Positions 17,357 to 24,869 of a DNA stretch of 64,000 nt are shown here, piece by piece. How positions within the stretch are numbered: position 1 is the first letter of the stretch; each line of letters begins with the position of its first letter. Origin of the DNA: Streptomyces sp. NRRL S-350 (GTDB lineage: Bacteria; Actinomycetota; Actinomycetes; Streptomycetales; Streptomycetaceae); the NCBI RefSeq assembly GCF_000719705.1, contig NZ_JOHO01000010.1, positions 1-64,000 on the forward strand, in the 5' to 3' direction. A model generated the notes under the pieces. That model ran no database searches. It was not told the DNA's origin and worked only from the letters and a program-made list of their open reading frames with translations. A program made the translations under genes and the position numbers.

Positions 17357-18319
17357 CTATCCCTTGACGGCTCCCTCCTCGACGCCCTTGAAGAAGAAGC
17401 GCTGGCAGACGCCGAACACCACGACGATCGGCAGGAAGGCGATCATGGTGCCGGCCGCGATCAGCCGGGGGTTGGCGGAGAAGGTGCCGTTGAGGTACTG
17501 CAGCCCGACGGTGAGGGTGTACTTCTGCGGGTCGTTGAGCACGATCAGCGGCCAGAGGAAGTCGTCCCAGGCTCCGATGAAGGTGAAGATCACGATCACG
17601 CTGAGCATGCCGCGCACGTTCGGCAGGCCGATGTGCCACAGCCGCTGCCAGACGTTGGCGCCGTCCACCAGCGCGGCCTGGTCGAGTTCGACCGGTACGG
17701 CGGCGAAGGCGGTGCGCATCAGCAGCACGTTGAGCATCGCGATCGAGCCCGGCAGCGCGACTCCGGCCAGGGTGTCGGCCAGGCCGAGGCCGCGCACCAG
17801 CACGTACTGGGAGACGATGGTGACCTCGCCGGGCAGGACGAGCGTGGCGAGGAAGAGGCCGAGGACGAGCCTGGCGCCGCGGAAGCGCAGCCGGGCGAGC
17901 GCGTAGCCGGCCAGGGCGCAGCCGACCACGTTGCCGGTGATGCAGACGGCGGCGACGATCACCGAGTTGAGCGCGTAGGTCCAGACCGGGATGGTGTCGG
18001 CGACCTTGGCGTAGTTGCCGAGGGTGGGCTGGTCGGGGATGAAGCTCGGCGTGCTGGTGTAGACGTCCTCGCCGGGGCCCTTGAGGGAGGTGGAGAGCTG
18101 CCACAGGAAGGGGCCGACGACCAGGAGCAGGACGAGCAGGAGGAGCAGGTAGCGAACGGCGGTCCGGGCGGGGGAGGGGGTGTTGAAGCCTCGGGAGCCC
18201 TGGGAACCTCGGGACCTTTGGGAACCTCGGGAGCCCTGGGAGCCTCGGACGCCCCGGGAGGCCCGGTCGCGGTGGTCGGGCCGGGAGTCCTGCGCGGTCG
18301 TCGAACGGGGGGAGGTCAT
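17357..18319 (-). CDS. Sugar ABC transporter permease (MalG type)
   Basis: 320 aa inner-membrane permease, CUT1 family. About six membrane segments start with YLLLLLVLLLVVGPFLWQLS. The cytoplasmic EAA-like loop reads DQAALVDGANVWQRLWHIGLP. The N-terminal 45 residues are an odd hydrophilic stretch of RGSQGSRGSQ repeats, encoded by tandem CCTCGGGA-like DNA at about 18187-18255. ATG at 18319, only 4 nt after the stop of the other permease. It acts with the solute-binding protein; no ATPase gene is nearby, so a shared MsiK-like ATPase is presumed. Confidence 0.9.
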   Translation of the reverse strand: MTSPRSTTAQDSRPDHRDRASRGVRGSQGSRGSQRSRGSQGSRGFNTPSPARTAVRYLLLLLVLLLVVGPFLWQLSTSLKGPGEDVYTSTPSFIPDQPTLGNYAKVADTIPVWTYALNSVIVAAVCITGNVVGCALAGYALARLRFRGARLVLGLFLATLVLPGEVTIVSQYVLVRGLGLADTLAGVALPGSIAMLNVLLMRTAFAAVPVELDQAALVDGANVWQRLWHIGLPNVRGMLSVIVIFTFIGAWDDFLWPLIVLNDPQKYTLTVGLQYLNGTFSANPRLIAAGTMIAFLPIVVVFGVCQRFFFKGVEEGAVKG

Positions 18320-18323
18320 GGGT

Positions 18324-19196
18324 TCAGGCCGCCTTCCGGTTCAGGCGCATCAGCAGCAGCATCGGGCCGAGGGTGATGACGAAGAGCATCAGGCTGAGCG
18401 CGGAGGCGTAGCCGAGGTGGCCGTTGAAGCCGCGGCTGTACATCTGGATCAGCATCACCACCGACATGTCCCGCCCGCCCGGGCCGCCCTGGCCGTGGGA
18501 GAGGACGTACAGCTCGGAGAAGACGCGCAGCGCGCTGACCGAGATGAGGACGGAGACCAGCATCATGGTCGGCCGCACCCCCGGCAGGGTGACGTGCCAG
18601 AAACGGCGCAGGGGGCCGGCGCCGTCGACGGCCGCCGCCTCGTGGAGTTCGCCGGGGACGTTGGCGAGGGCGGACAGGTAGATGACCATGTAGTAGCCGA
18701 AGCCCTTCCAGACGGTCAGGGCGATCGCACTGAACAGCAGCAGCCAGCGGTCGGTGAGGAAGGAGACCGGGGAGTCGGCCAGCCCCGACTGCCGGAGCAG
18801 GCCGTTGACCAGGCCGCGGTCGTCCAGCACCCAGCCCCAGATCAGTGCCACCACGACGGCGGACGCGATCACGGGGGTGTAGAAGGCGGTGCGGAAGAAG
18901 GTGATGCCGGGGATCTTCCGCTGGACGAGCAGGGCGAGCAGCAGGGGCAGGAAAGTCAGCAGGGGCAGGCAGACCAGCATGAAGACGATGCTGTTGAGCA
19001 GGGCGTCGGCGAGCTGTTCGTCGTCGAGCAGGCGCCCGTAGTTCTCCAGGCCGGTGAACTGCCCGCCGCCCAGGGGCTTGGCGTTGGTAAAGGACAGGAT
19101 CACCGTGTTGACGGCCGGCCAGAGGTTGAAGACGGCCAGCCAGACTATCGCGGGCCCGGCGAGCAGCCAGGGGGTGAACCAACGCCGGTGGGTCAT
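18324..19196 (-). CDS. Sugar ABC transporter permease (MalF type)
   Basis: 290 aa inner-membrane permease, CUT1 family. Membrane segments begin with PWLLAGPAIVWLAVFNLW and the EAA loop reads LHEAAAVDGAGPLRRFW followed by HVTLPG. The ATG at 19196 (GGAAGG upstream) is chosen over an in-frame start at 19262, which would add a charged non-conserved tail. It is the second gene of the leftward operon, 94 nt after the solute-binding protein gene. Confidence 0.9.
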   Translation of the reverse strand: MTHRRWFTPWLLAGPAIVWLAVFNLWPAVNTVILSFTNAKPLGGGQFTGLENYGRLLDDEQLADALLNSIVFMLVCLPLLTFLPLLLALLVQRKIPGITFFRTAFYTPVIASAVVVALIWGWVLDDRGLVNGLLRQSGLADSPVSFLTDRWLLLFSAIALTVWKGFGYYMVIYLSALANVPGELHEAAAVDGAGPLRRFWHVTLPGVRPTMMLVSVLISVSALRVFSELYVLSHGQGGPGGRDMSVVMLIQMYSRGFNGHLGYASALSLMLFVITLGPMLLLMRLNRKAA

Positions 19197-19290
19197 GCCG
19201 TTGCCTTCCTGGGGGTGGTGCGGGTCATTCCCGGGGCGGCGGGCGGGGGTGGCCCGCCGCATCGCCGGTACGGCCGGTGGGCGGTGGCCG

Positions 19291-20580
19291 TCAGCCCTTG
19301 AGCAGCTTGTTGCACTGCTCGACGGCGGAGTCCAGGGCCTCCTTGGAGGTCGCGTCGCCGCTGATGGCCAGCGCGAACTGCTGCTTGATGACGGTGGCCA
19401 TCGCGTCGTCGACCTCGACCGGCTGGATCAGCTTGGCCTTCGCGAGGGAGGTGAAGGCGATCACCTTGGCGTCGCCCGCGTTGGTGCCGTCGCTCCGGCT
19501 GAAGAACGGATCCCCGGCGGAGGCCTTGGTGGACGGGAAGACGCTGGTCAGGTGTGCGAAGGCGGCCTGGTTCTCCGGGCTGGTGACCCAGCGGGCGAGG
19601 GCGACCGCGGCGGCCGGGTTCTTGGTGTTCTTCGGGATGGACAGTCCCTGGACGTAGAGCGGCGGGGTGGCCATCGCGGGGGAGGCGACGACCTTCGGGG
19701 CGAGGGTGGGGTTGTCGGTGGCGAGGCTGGTGATGTAGTTGCCGCCGCCGGTGGTCCAGGCGACCGTGCCCGAGCTGAAGAGCTTGGAGTTGCCGGCGTA
19801 GGTGTCGGTCAGCACTCCGTTCGGCATCAGGCCCGCCTTGAAGGCGTCGCGGTACTTGTCGAGCAGTGCGGCGGCCTCGGGAGTGTTGAAGGTGAAGGAC
19901 TTGCCGTCGTCGGCCATGATCTTGACGCCGATGTTGTAGAGGTCGCCGAGACCGGGCTTGCGGCTCATCAGATAGGTCTGGCCGCCGGACTTCTCCTTCA
20001 TCACCCGGGCCTGGGCGATCAGTTCGTCCAGGGTGGTGGGGGGCTTGGCCGGGTCCAGCCCGTTCTTGCTGAGGAGTTCCGAACTCCAGTAGTTGACGTC
20101 GGTGTTGAGGTACCACGGGTAGCCGTAGGTGCCCTGGTAGCCGTTGAAGCGGTAGGCCTCCACGCCGCCGGCCACGTACTCGTCGGAGAGCTTCGGGTCG
20201 GCCTTGGAGACGTCCAGCAGGACGTCCTTCTTCGCCAGCGGGAAGGCGAAGTCCGGCGGGAGGTTGACCACGTCGGGCAGACCGCCGGCGGCGGCCTGGC
20301 TGAGCACCTTGTCGGAGTAGCCCTCCCCGGGCTGGTCGAGCCACTCGACCTCGACTCCGGGGTACTTCTTCTTGAAGCCGTCGATCACGCCCTGCATGTA
20401 GTCGGTGAACTTCGGCTTCAGCGCCCAGGTCTGCAGCGACACCTTGCCCTTGACCTCGCCGGTGGCGGCCGCGCTCGCCACGCTGTCGCTGTTCTTGGTG
20501 TCGCCGGAGCCGAGTCCGCAGCCGGTGAGCGCGGCAGCGGTGAAGGCCGTCGTCGTCAGTGCCGCCCAGATTCTTCGCAT
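19291..20580 (-). CDS. Extracellular sugar-binding lipoprotein of ABC transporter
   Basis: 429 aa. A lipoprotein signal with lipobox ALTGC (about residue 21) anchors it outside the membrane. The family 1 solute-binding fold is visible: VSLQTWALKPKFTDYMQGV, FKKKYPGVEVEWLDQPGEGY, LPDVVNLPPDF, FNGYQGTYGYPWYLNTDV, GTVAWTTGGGNYI and FAHLTSVFPSTKAS. It captures the oligosaccharide and delivers it to the two permeases encoded next. It is the first gene of the leftward operon and lies about 255 nt downstream of the LacI-type operator, so its mRNA probably has a long leader. The locus suggests mannose-rich N-glycan oligosaccharide as ligand (inference). Confidence 0.92.
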   Translation of the reverse strand: MRRIWAALTTTAFTAAALTGCGLGSGDTKNSDSVASAAATGEVKGKVSLQTWALKPKFTDYMQGVIDGFKKKYPGVEVEWLDQPGEGYSDKVLSQAAAGGLPDVVNLPPDFAFPLAKKDVLLDVSKADPKLSDEYVAGGVEAYRFNGYQGTYGYPWYLNTDVNYWSSELLSKNGLDPAKPPTTLDELIAQARVMKEKSGGQTYLMSRKPGLGDLYNIGVKIMADDGKSFTFNTPEAAALLDKYRDAFKAGLMPNGVLTDTYAGNSKLFSSGTVAWTTGGGNYITSLATDNPTLAPKVVASPAMATPPLYVQGLSIPKNTKNPAAAVALARWVTSPENQAAFAHLTSVFPSTKASAGDPFFSRSDGTNAGDAKVIAFTSLAKAKLIQPVEVDDAMATVIKQQFALAISGDATSKEALDSAVEQCNKLLKG

Positions 20581-20639
20581 GAGGGTCTCCCGGTCCTGAG
20601 GGTGGGTGGGGGATCGTGCCGAGCTCGGGGTGTGTCGCG

Positions 20640-20820
20640 GGGGTGGTGCCCGGGGGTGGTTCCGAGGGAGGTTCCGAGGGGTGCTCTCGTGGGTCTGCCG
20701 ACGGGTGTACTGCCGGCAGGTGTACTGCCGGCGGGCGGGCTGCGGGCGGATGGACCGCCGGCGGGTGACAGCTGCTGACAGCTGCTGACAGGTGTTGTGC
20801 CGACAGGGGTTGTGCGGGTT
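20640..20820 (-). repeat. Repeat-rich leader of the transporter operon
   Basis: Between the operator and the solute-binding protein gene lie several short tandem repeats: GGTGTACTGCCGGC-like units at about 20704-20733, AGCTGCTGAC-like units at about 20769-20792, and GGGGTGGT/GAGGTTCC units before them. No gene is seen. As 5' leader RNA this could fold strongly; a regulatory role is speculative. Confidence 0.45.
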
Positions 20821-20835
20821 TCCGGAACCTGGCTT

Positions 20836-20851
20836 ACTAAACCGGTCTAGT
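20836..20851. promoter_or_regulatory. LacI-type operator in the divergent control region
   Basis: ACTAAACCGGTCTAGT is a near-perfect palindrome centred on CCGG, typical of LacI-family sites. The same core recurs at 22023-22036. On the reverse strand a TAGTAA hexamer (20834-20839) could be the -10 of the transporter operon and overlaps the palindrome, so repressor binding would block it. It lies 57 nt before the preferred lacI start, which also suggests autoregulation. Confidence 0.75.
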
Positions 20852-20908
20852 TCTGGCAGGGACTATGCTCCCGCCTAAACTTGGATGTCAAGAGAGGAGT
20901 CGGGTTCT

Positions 20909-22036
20909 GTGGGCAGACCGACGATCGCCGACATCGCGCGCCAGGCCGGTGTCTCCAAGGGCGCGGTGTCCTTCGCGCTCAACGGCAGGCCCGGGGTGAG
21001 CGAGGCGACCAGGGCCCGGATCCTGCGGGTCGCCGAGGAGATGAACTGGCGCCCGCACAGCGCCGCGCGCGCCCTCGGCGGCGCCCGGGCCGACGCCGTC
21101 GGACTGGTGATCGCCCGCCCGGCCCGGACCATCGGCGTCGAGCCGTTCTTCAGCCAACTGCTCTCCGGCCTCCAGGCGGTGCTCTCGGCCCGATCCGTCG
21201 CGCTGCACCTGATGGTGGTCGAGGACACCGCCGCGGAGATCGAGGTCTACCGCCGCTGGGCCTCCGAGCACCGGGTCGACGGCTTCATCGTCGTCGACCT
21301 GCAGGTCAAGGACCCGCGGCTGCCCGTCCTGGACGAACTCGGGCTGCCCGCCGTCGTCCTGGGCGGCCCCGGCAAGGGCGGCAACCAGCTGCGGATCTGG
21401 GCCGACGACCGGGAGGCGATGCTGTCGATCGTCGACTACCTGGCCGCGATCGGACACCGCCGGATCGCCCATCTGGCCGGGCTGCCGCACTTCCAGCACA
21501 CCCAGCGGCGGATCCGCGCGCTGCGCGACGCCTCCCGCCGGCTCGGACTGGAGGAGGCCGTGTCGGTGCCCACCGACTTCAGCGACGCCGAGGGCGCGGC
21601 CGCGACCCGCACGCTGCTCTCCCGGGCCGGGCGGCCCACCGCAATCGTCTACGACAGCGATGTGATGGCGGTCGCGGGGCTCGGAGTGGCGGGGGAGATG
21701 GGCGTCGCGGTGCCGGGCGAGCTGTCCATCGTCTCCTTCGACGACTCGGTGCTGGCCCGGATCGTCCACCCGCCGCTGACCGCGCTCAGCCGGGACACCT
21801 TCGCGCTCGGCGAGCAGGTCGCCCGCAGCCTGCTCGAGGCCCTGGACGAGACCGGGCCCGGGCGGGACCTGCAGATGCCCACGCCGCGGCTGACCGTACG
21901 GGAGTCCACCTCGCCGCCCGGCCCCGCCGGCTCGGCCGCCGGTTCCGTCGCCGCTCTCGCCGCCGGCTCCGTCGGGGATTCGCCCCGCGGAGTGGTTCCT
22001 GCGCGGGTCGTTGACAGCGGTTCTGAACCGGTTTAG
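20909..22036 (+). CDS. LacI-family repressor of the mannose-glycan locus
   Basis: 375 aa from the GTG at 20909, which has AGAGGAG about 9 nt upstream; an ATG at 20885 would add 8 residues. The N-terminal HTH and hinge are VGRPTIADIARQAGVSKGAV with SFALNGRPGVSEATRARI following. The periplasmic-binding-like effector domain runs from about residue 65 to 325 (SDVMAVAGLGVAGEMGV, SIVSFDDSVLARIVHPPLT). A low-complexity Ala/Gly/Ser tail of about 40 residues is unusual. Its last codons and TAG stop form the second copy of the operator. It is expected to repress both the transporter and GH85 operons until a sugar inducer binds. Confidence 0.9.
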   Translation: MGRPTIADIARQAGVSKGAVSFALNGRPGVSEATRARILRVAEEMNWRPHSAARALGGARADAVGLVIARPARTIGVEPFFSQLLSGLQAVLSARSVALHLMVVEDTAAEIEVYRRWASEHRVDGFIVVDLQVKDPRLPVLDELGLPAVVLGGPGKGGNQLRIWADDREAMLSIVDYLAAIGHRRIAHLAGLPHFQHTQRRIRALRDASRRLGLEEAVSVPTDFSDAEGAAATRTLLSRAGRPTAIVYDSDVMAVAGLGVAGEMGVAVPGELSIVSFDDSVLARIVHPPLTALSRDTFALGEQVARSLLEALDETGPGRDLQMPTPRLTVRESTSPPGPAGSAAGSVAALAAGSVGDSPRGVVPARVVDSGSEPV

Positions 22037-22039
22037 CCT
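22011..22039 (+). promoter_or_regulatory. Promoter with embedded LacI-type operator for the GH85 operon
   Basis: TTGACA (22011-22016), a 17-nt spacer and TAGCCT (22034-22039) form a good sigma-70-like promoter. The palindrome CTGAACCGGTTTAG (22023-22036) sits in the spacer and runs into the -10. It matches the other operator in 12 of 14 positions. The promoter lies within the last codons of the lacI gene, and the lacI TAG stop is also the operator's last three bases. About 265 nt of leader separate it from the GH85 start. Confidence 0.75.
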
Positions 22040-22302
22040 CGCAGCGCCGAGCGGGAGCCCGCTCGGCGCCCGCGCTCCGCCGCACCTCGCCGTACCCTGC
22101 CGAACCCCGCCGAACCCGGCCGCACTCCGTCCGGCTCCGCTGCGCCCGCACGTCGAGGAACCCTCCGCAGCGGCGGCACCCCCTCTGCTCAGGCGCCGTG
22201 TTCCAGCGCCGTGTCCCGACACCGGCACGCCCGCATGCACCCGGGCCCCCGTACGCGACGGCGGGCCTGCCCCCACCTCCTCCGCTCGATCGGAGTCACC
22301 GC

Positions 22303-24837
22303 ATGTCAAGACGCCTCCCCCTACTGCTCGGCGCCGCCCTCGCGACGGCCGCGCTGACCGCCACCCCGGCGGCCTGGGCCGACCCGATACCGACCGGGGC
22401 CCCCGCCGCCCCCGCCGGTCCGGGTACCTCCGCCGGTCCGGGTACCTCCGCCGGTACGGGCGCCACCGCCGGTACGGGCACCGCCGCCGGTACGGGCACC
22501 GCCGCCGGTACGGGCACCCAGCCGTTCGCCTCGTACTGGTACCCCAGCACCATCCTCAACTGGGATCCGACCACCGACCCGGACGCCCGCTTCAACCGCT
22601 CCCGCGTCCCGCTGCAGCCGCGCACCGCCGACCCGGCGTTGAAGGCGAACCCCAACGCCCGCACCGGCGAAGGGAAGATCGCCTCACTGGTCTCCTTCGG
22701 CCCCACCTCCAACAACCCCTCGCAGGGCTCCGCGGACCCCAACTACTACGCCTTCGGCTACTGGCAGTACGTCGACAAGCTGGTGTTCTGGGGTGGTTCG
22801 GCCGGGGAGGGCCTCATCCTCGCCCCCAACCCGACCGTCATCGACGCCGCCCACCGCAACGGCGTCAAGGTCTACGGCACCGTCTTCTTCCCGCCCGGCG
22901 CGTACGGCGGCCAGATCCAGTGGGTGCGCGACCTCGTCCAGAAGTCCGGCAGCCGCTACCCCGTCGCCGACAAGCTCGCCCAGGCCGCCCAGTACTACGG
23001 CTTCGACGGCTGGTTCATCAACCAGGAGACCGGTGGCGGGGATTCGGCCCTCGCCACCGAGGTGCGCAACCTCATGCAGTACACCAAGGCGCAGAGCGGC
23101 ACCGAGTTCATGTGGTACGACGCGATGACCACCTCCGGTTCGGTCAACTGGCAGAACGCCCTCACCTCCGCCAACTCGCCGTTCCTGCAGGACGGTTCGA
23201 AGCGCATCTCGGACTCGATGTTCCTGAACTTCGACTGGTCCGCGAGCGGTCTCGACTCCTCCCGGACCCTGGCACGCAGGCTGGGCCGCAGCGAGTACGA
23301 CCTCTACTCCGGCATCGACACCGAGGCCAACGGCTACAACTCCTCGGTGGACTGGAACACCCTCTTCCCGCCCGGCAAGCCGCACACCACCTCGCTCGGC
23401 CTCTACCGCCCGGAGTGGACCTGGAAGTCGGCCACCGACCGCGCGGACTTCTACGCCAAGGACTCCCGCTACTGGGTCGGCAGCAACAACGACCCGTCCC
23501 GGACCGACCTTTCGGCGAGCTGGCCCGGCCTGGCGAGCTACGTCGCCGAGTCCTCACCGATCACCGCCAAGCCCTTCGTCACCAACTTCGACACCGGCCA
23601 GGGCGACTTCTACAACGCGGGCGGTACCCGGGTCGCCACCGGCGGTTGGAACAACCTCTCGCTGCAGGACGTCCCGCCGACCTACCGCTGGGTCGTCGAC
23701 TCCACCGGCAGCAAGCTCACCCCGTCCGTCGACTTCGGCGACGCCTACCAGGGCGGCTCGTCGCTGCGCCTGACCGGCACCCTCGACGCCGCCAACACCG
23801 TCCGGCTGTACGAGTCCAAGCTGCCGGTCAGCGCGGCCACCAAGCTGGACCTCGTGGTCAAGACCCCGGCCGCCGGGCCGACCAAGCTCAAGGCCGCCGT
23901 CGCCTTCACCGACGCGCCGAACAGCTTCACCACGGTCGACGTCGGCGCGGACTCCGGGACCGGGTGGGAACGCCACACCCTCGACCTCTCCGCCTACGCG
24001 GGCCGCACCATCGCCCAGGTCGCGCTCCGAGTCGACGGCTCCGACCCCTCCTACGACCTCAGGGTGGGCCAACTCGCCGTCTACGACGGGTCGGTACAGA
24101 CTCCGGCGGCGCCCGGCGGCCTCACCGTGCTCGGCGCGGCCGACGTGACACCGGGCTCCAGCCAGTCCCTGCGCCTGTCCTGGACGGCGGCGCCCGGCGG
24201 CAACGTGCACCACTACGAGGTGTACCGGCGCAACGTGGACGGCAGCCGGACCTTCCTCGGCGCCACACCGAACGACGCCTACTTCGTCGGGCGGCTCGAC
24301 CGGGCCGGCGGCGAGAGCGCGACCACCCTCGACGTCGAGGCGGTGTCCACCACCTACGGGCGCTCGACCGCCGCGTCCACCACGGTGGGCTGGACCGGCA
24401 CACCGCCGAGCTCCACCAACCTGGCGCTCGACCGCCCCGCCACCGCCTCCGGCCAGTGCAACGCCAACGAGGGCCCGGCCAAGGCCGTCAACGGGAGCGT
24501 GAGCGGCGGCAACAGCGACAAGTGGTGCAGCCTGAACTCCGCCAAGTCGCTGGAGGTGGACCTCGGTTCGGCGAAGCGGCTGACCGAGTTCGTGGTCAAG
24601 CACGCGTCGGCGGGCGGCGAGAGCACCTCGTACAACACCCGTGACTTCTCCGTGCAGGTCCGGTCGAGTACGAGTGATCCCTGGACGACCGTCGCCGACG
24701 TCACCGGCAACACCGCCGGCACCACCACCCATCCGGTGAACACGACCGCCCGCTACGTGCGGCTGGTGGTCACCAAGCCCACCCAGACCACCGATCCGGC
24801 CGCCCGCATCTACGAGTTCGAGGCCTGGGGCGCGTAG
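22303..24837 (+). CDS. Secreted endo-beta-N-acetylglucosaminidase, GH85
   Basis: 844 aa. It should cleave between the two core GlcNAc residues of N-linked glycans, releasing the oligosaccharide outside the cell. Sec signal (LLLGAALATAALTATPAAWA), then a Gly/Thr repeat linker, then the GH85 barrel. The catalytic strand reads YYGFDGWFINQETGGG (Asn-x-Glu pair), with PFASYWYPSTILNWDP and DKLVFWGGSAGEGLILAPNP nearby. Beta-sandwich and Fn3-like parts follow (about 440-700), then a C-terminal discoidin/F5-8C-type domain (NLALDRPATASGQCNANEGP). The ATG at 22303 has GGAG 8 nt upstream. It is the first enzyme gene of the rightward operon. Confidence 0.92.
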   Translation: MSRRLPLLLGAALATAALTATPAAWADPIPTGAPAAPAGPGTSAGPGTSAGTGATAGTGTAAGTGTAAGTGTQPFASYWYPSTILNWDPTTDPDARFNRSRVPLQPRTADPALKANPNARTGEGKIASLVSFGPTSNNPSQGSADPNYYAFGYWQYVDKLVFWGGSAGEGLILAPNPTVIDAAHRNGVKVYGTVFFPPGAYGGQIQWVRDLVQKSGSRYPVADKLAQAAQYYGFDGWFINQETGGGDSALATEVRNLMQYTKAQSGTEFMWYDAMTTSGSVNWQNALTSANSPFLQDGSKRISDSMFLNFDWSASGLDSSRTLARRLGRSEYDLYSGIDTEANGYNSSVDWNTLFPPGKPHTTSLGLYRPEWTWKSATDRADFYAKDSRYWVGSNNDPSRTDLSASWPGLASYVAESSPITAKPFVTNFDTGQGDFYNAGGTRVATGGWNNLSLQDVPPTYRWVVDSTGSKLTPSVDFGDAYQGGSSLRLTGTLDAANTVRLYESKLPVSAATKLDLVVKTPAAGPTKLKAAVAFTDAPNSFTTVDVGADSGTGWERHTLDLSAYAGRTIAQVALRVDGSDPSYDLRVGQLAVYDGSVQTPAAPGGLTVLGAADVTPGSSQSLRLSWTAAPGGNVHHYEVYRRNVDGSRTFLGATPNDAYFVGRLDRAGGESATTLDVEAVSTTYGRSTAASTTVGWTGTPPSSTNLALDRPATASGQCNANEGPAKAVNGSVSGGNSDKWCSLNSAKSLEVDLGSAKRLTEFVVKHASAGGESTSYNTRDFSVQVRSSTSDPWTTVADVTGNTAGTTTHPVNTTARYVRLVVTKPTQTTDPAARIYEFEAWGA
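22414..22518 (+). repeat. 18-bp tandem repeats in the GH85 linker
   Basis: Nearly six copies of an 18-bp unit (consensus GCCGGTACGGGCACCGCC) encode AGTGTA/AGPGTS hexapeptides between signal peptide and catalytic domain. Copy number could vary by slippage in steps of six residues without breaking the frame. Confidence 0.85.
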
Positions 24838-24869
24838 TCCCGCCGCTCCTTCGGAAAGGAACCACCCCC

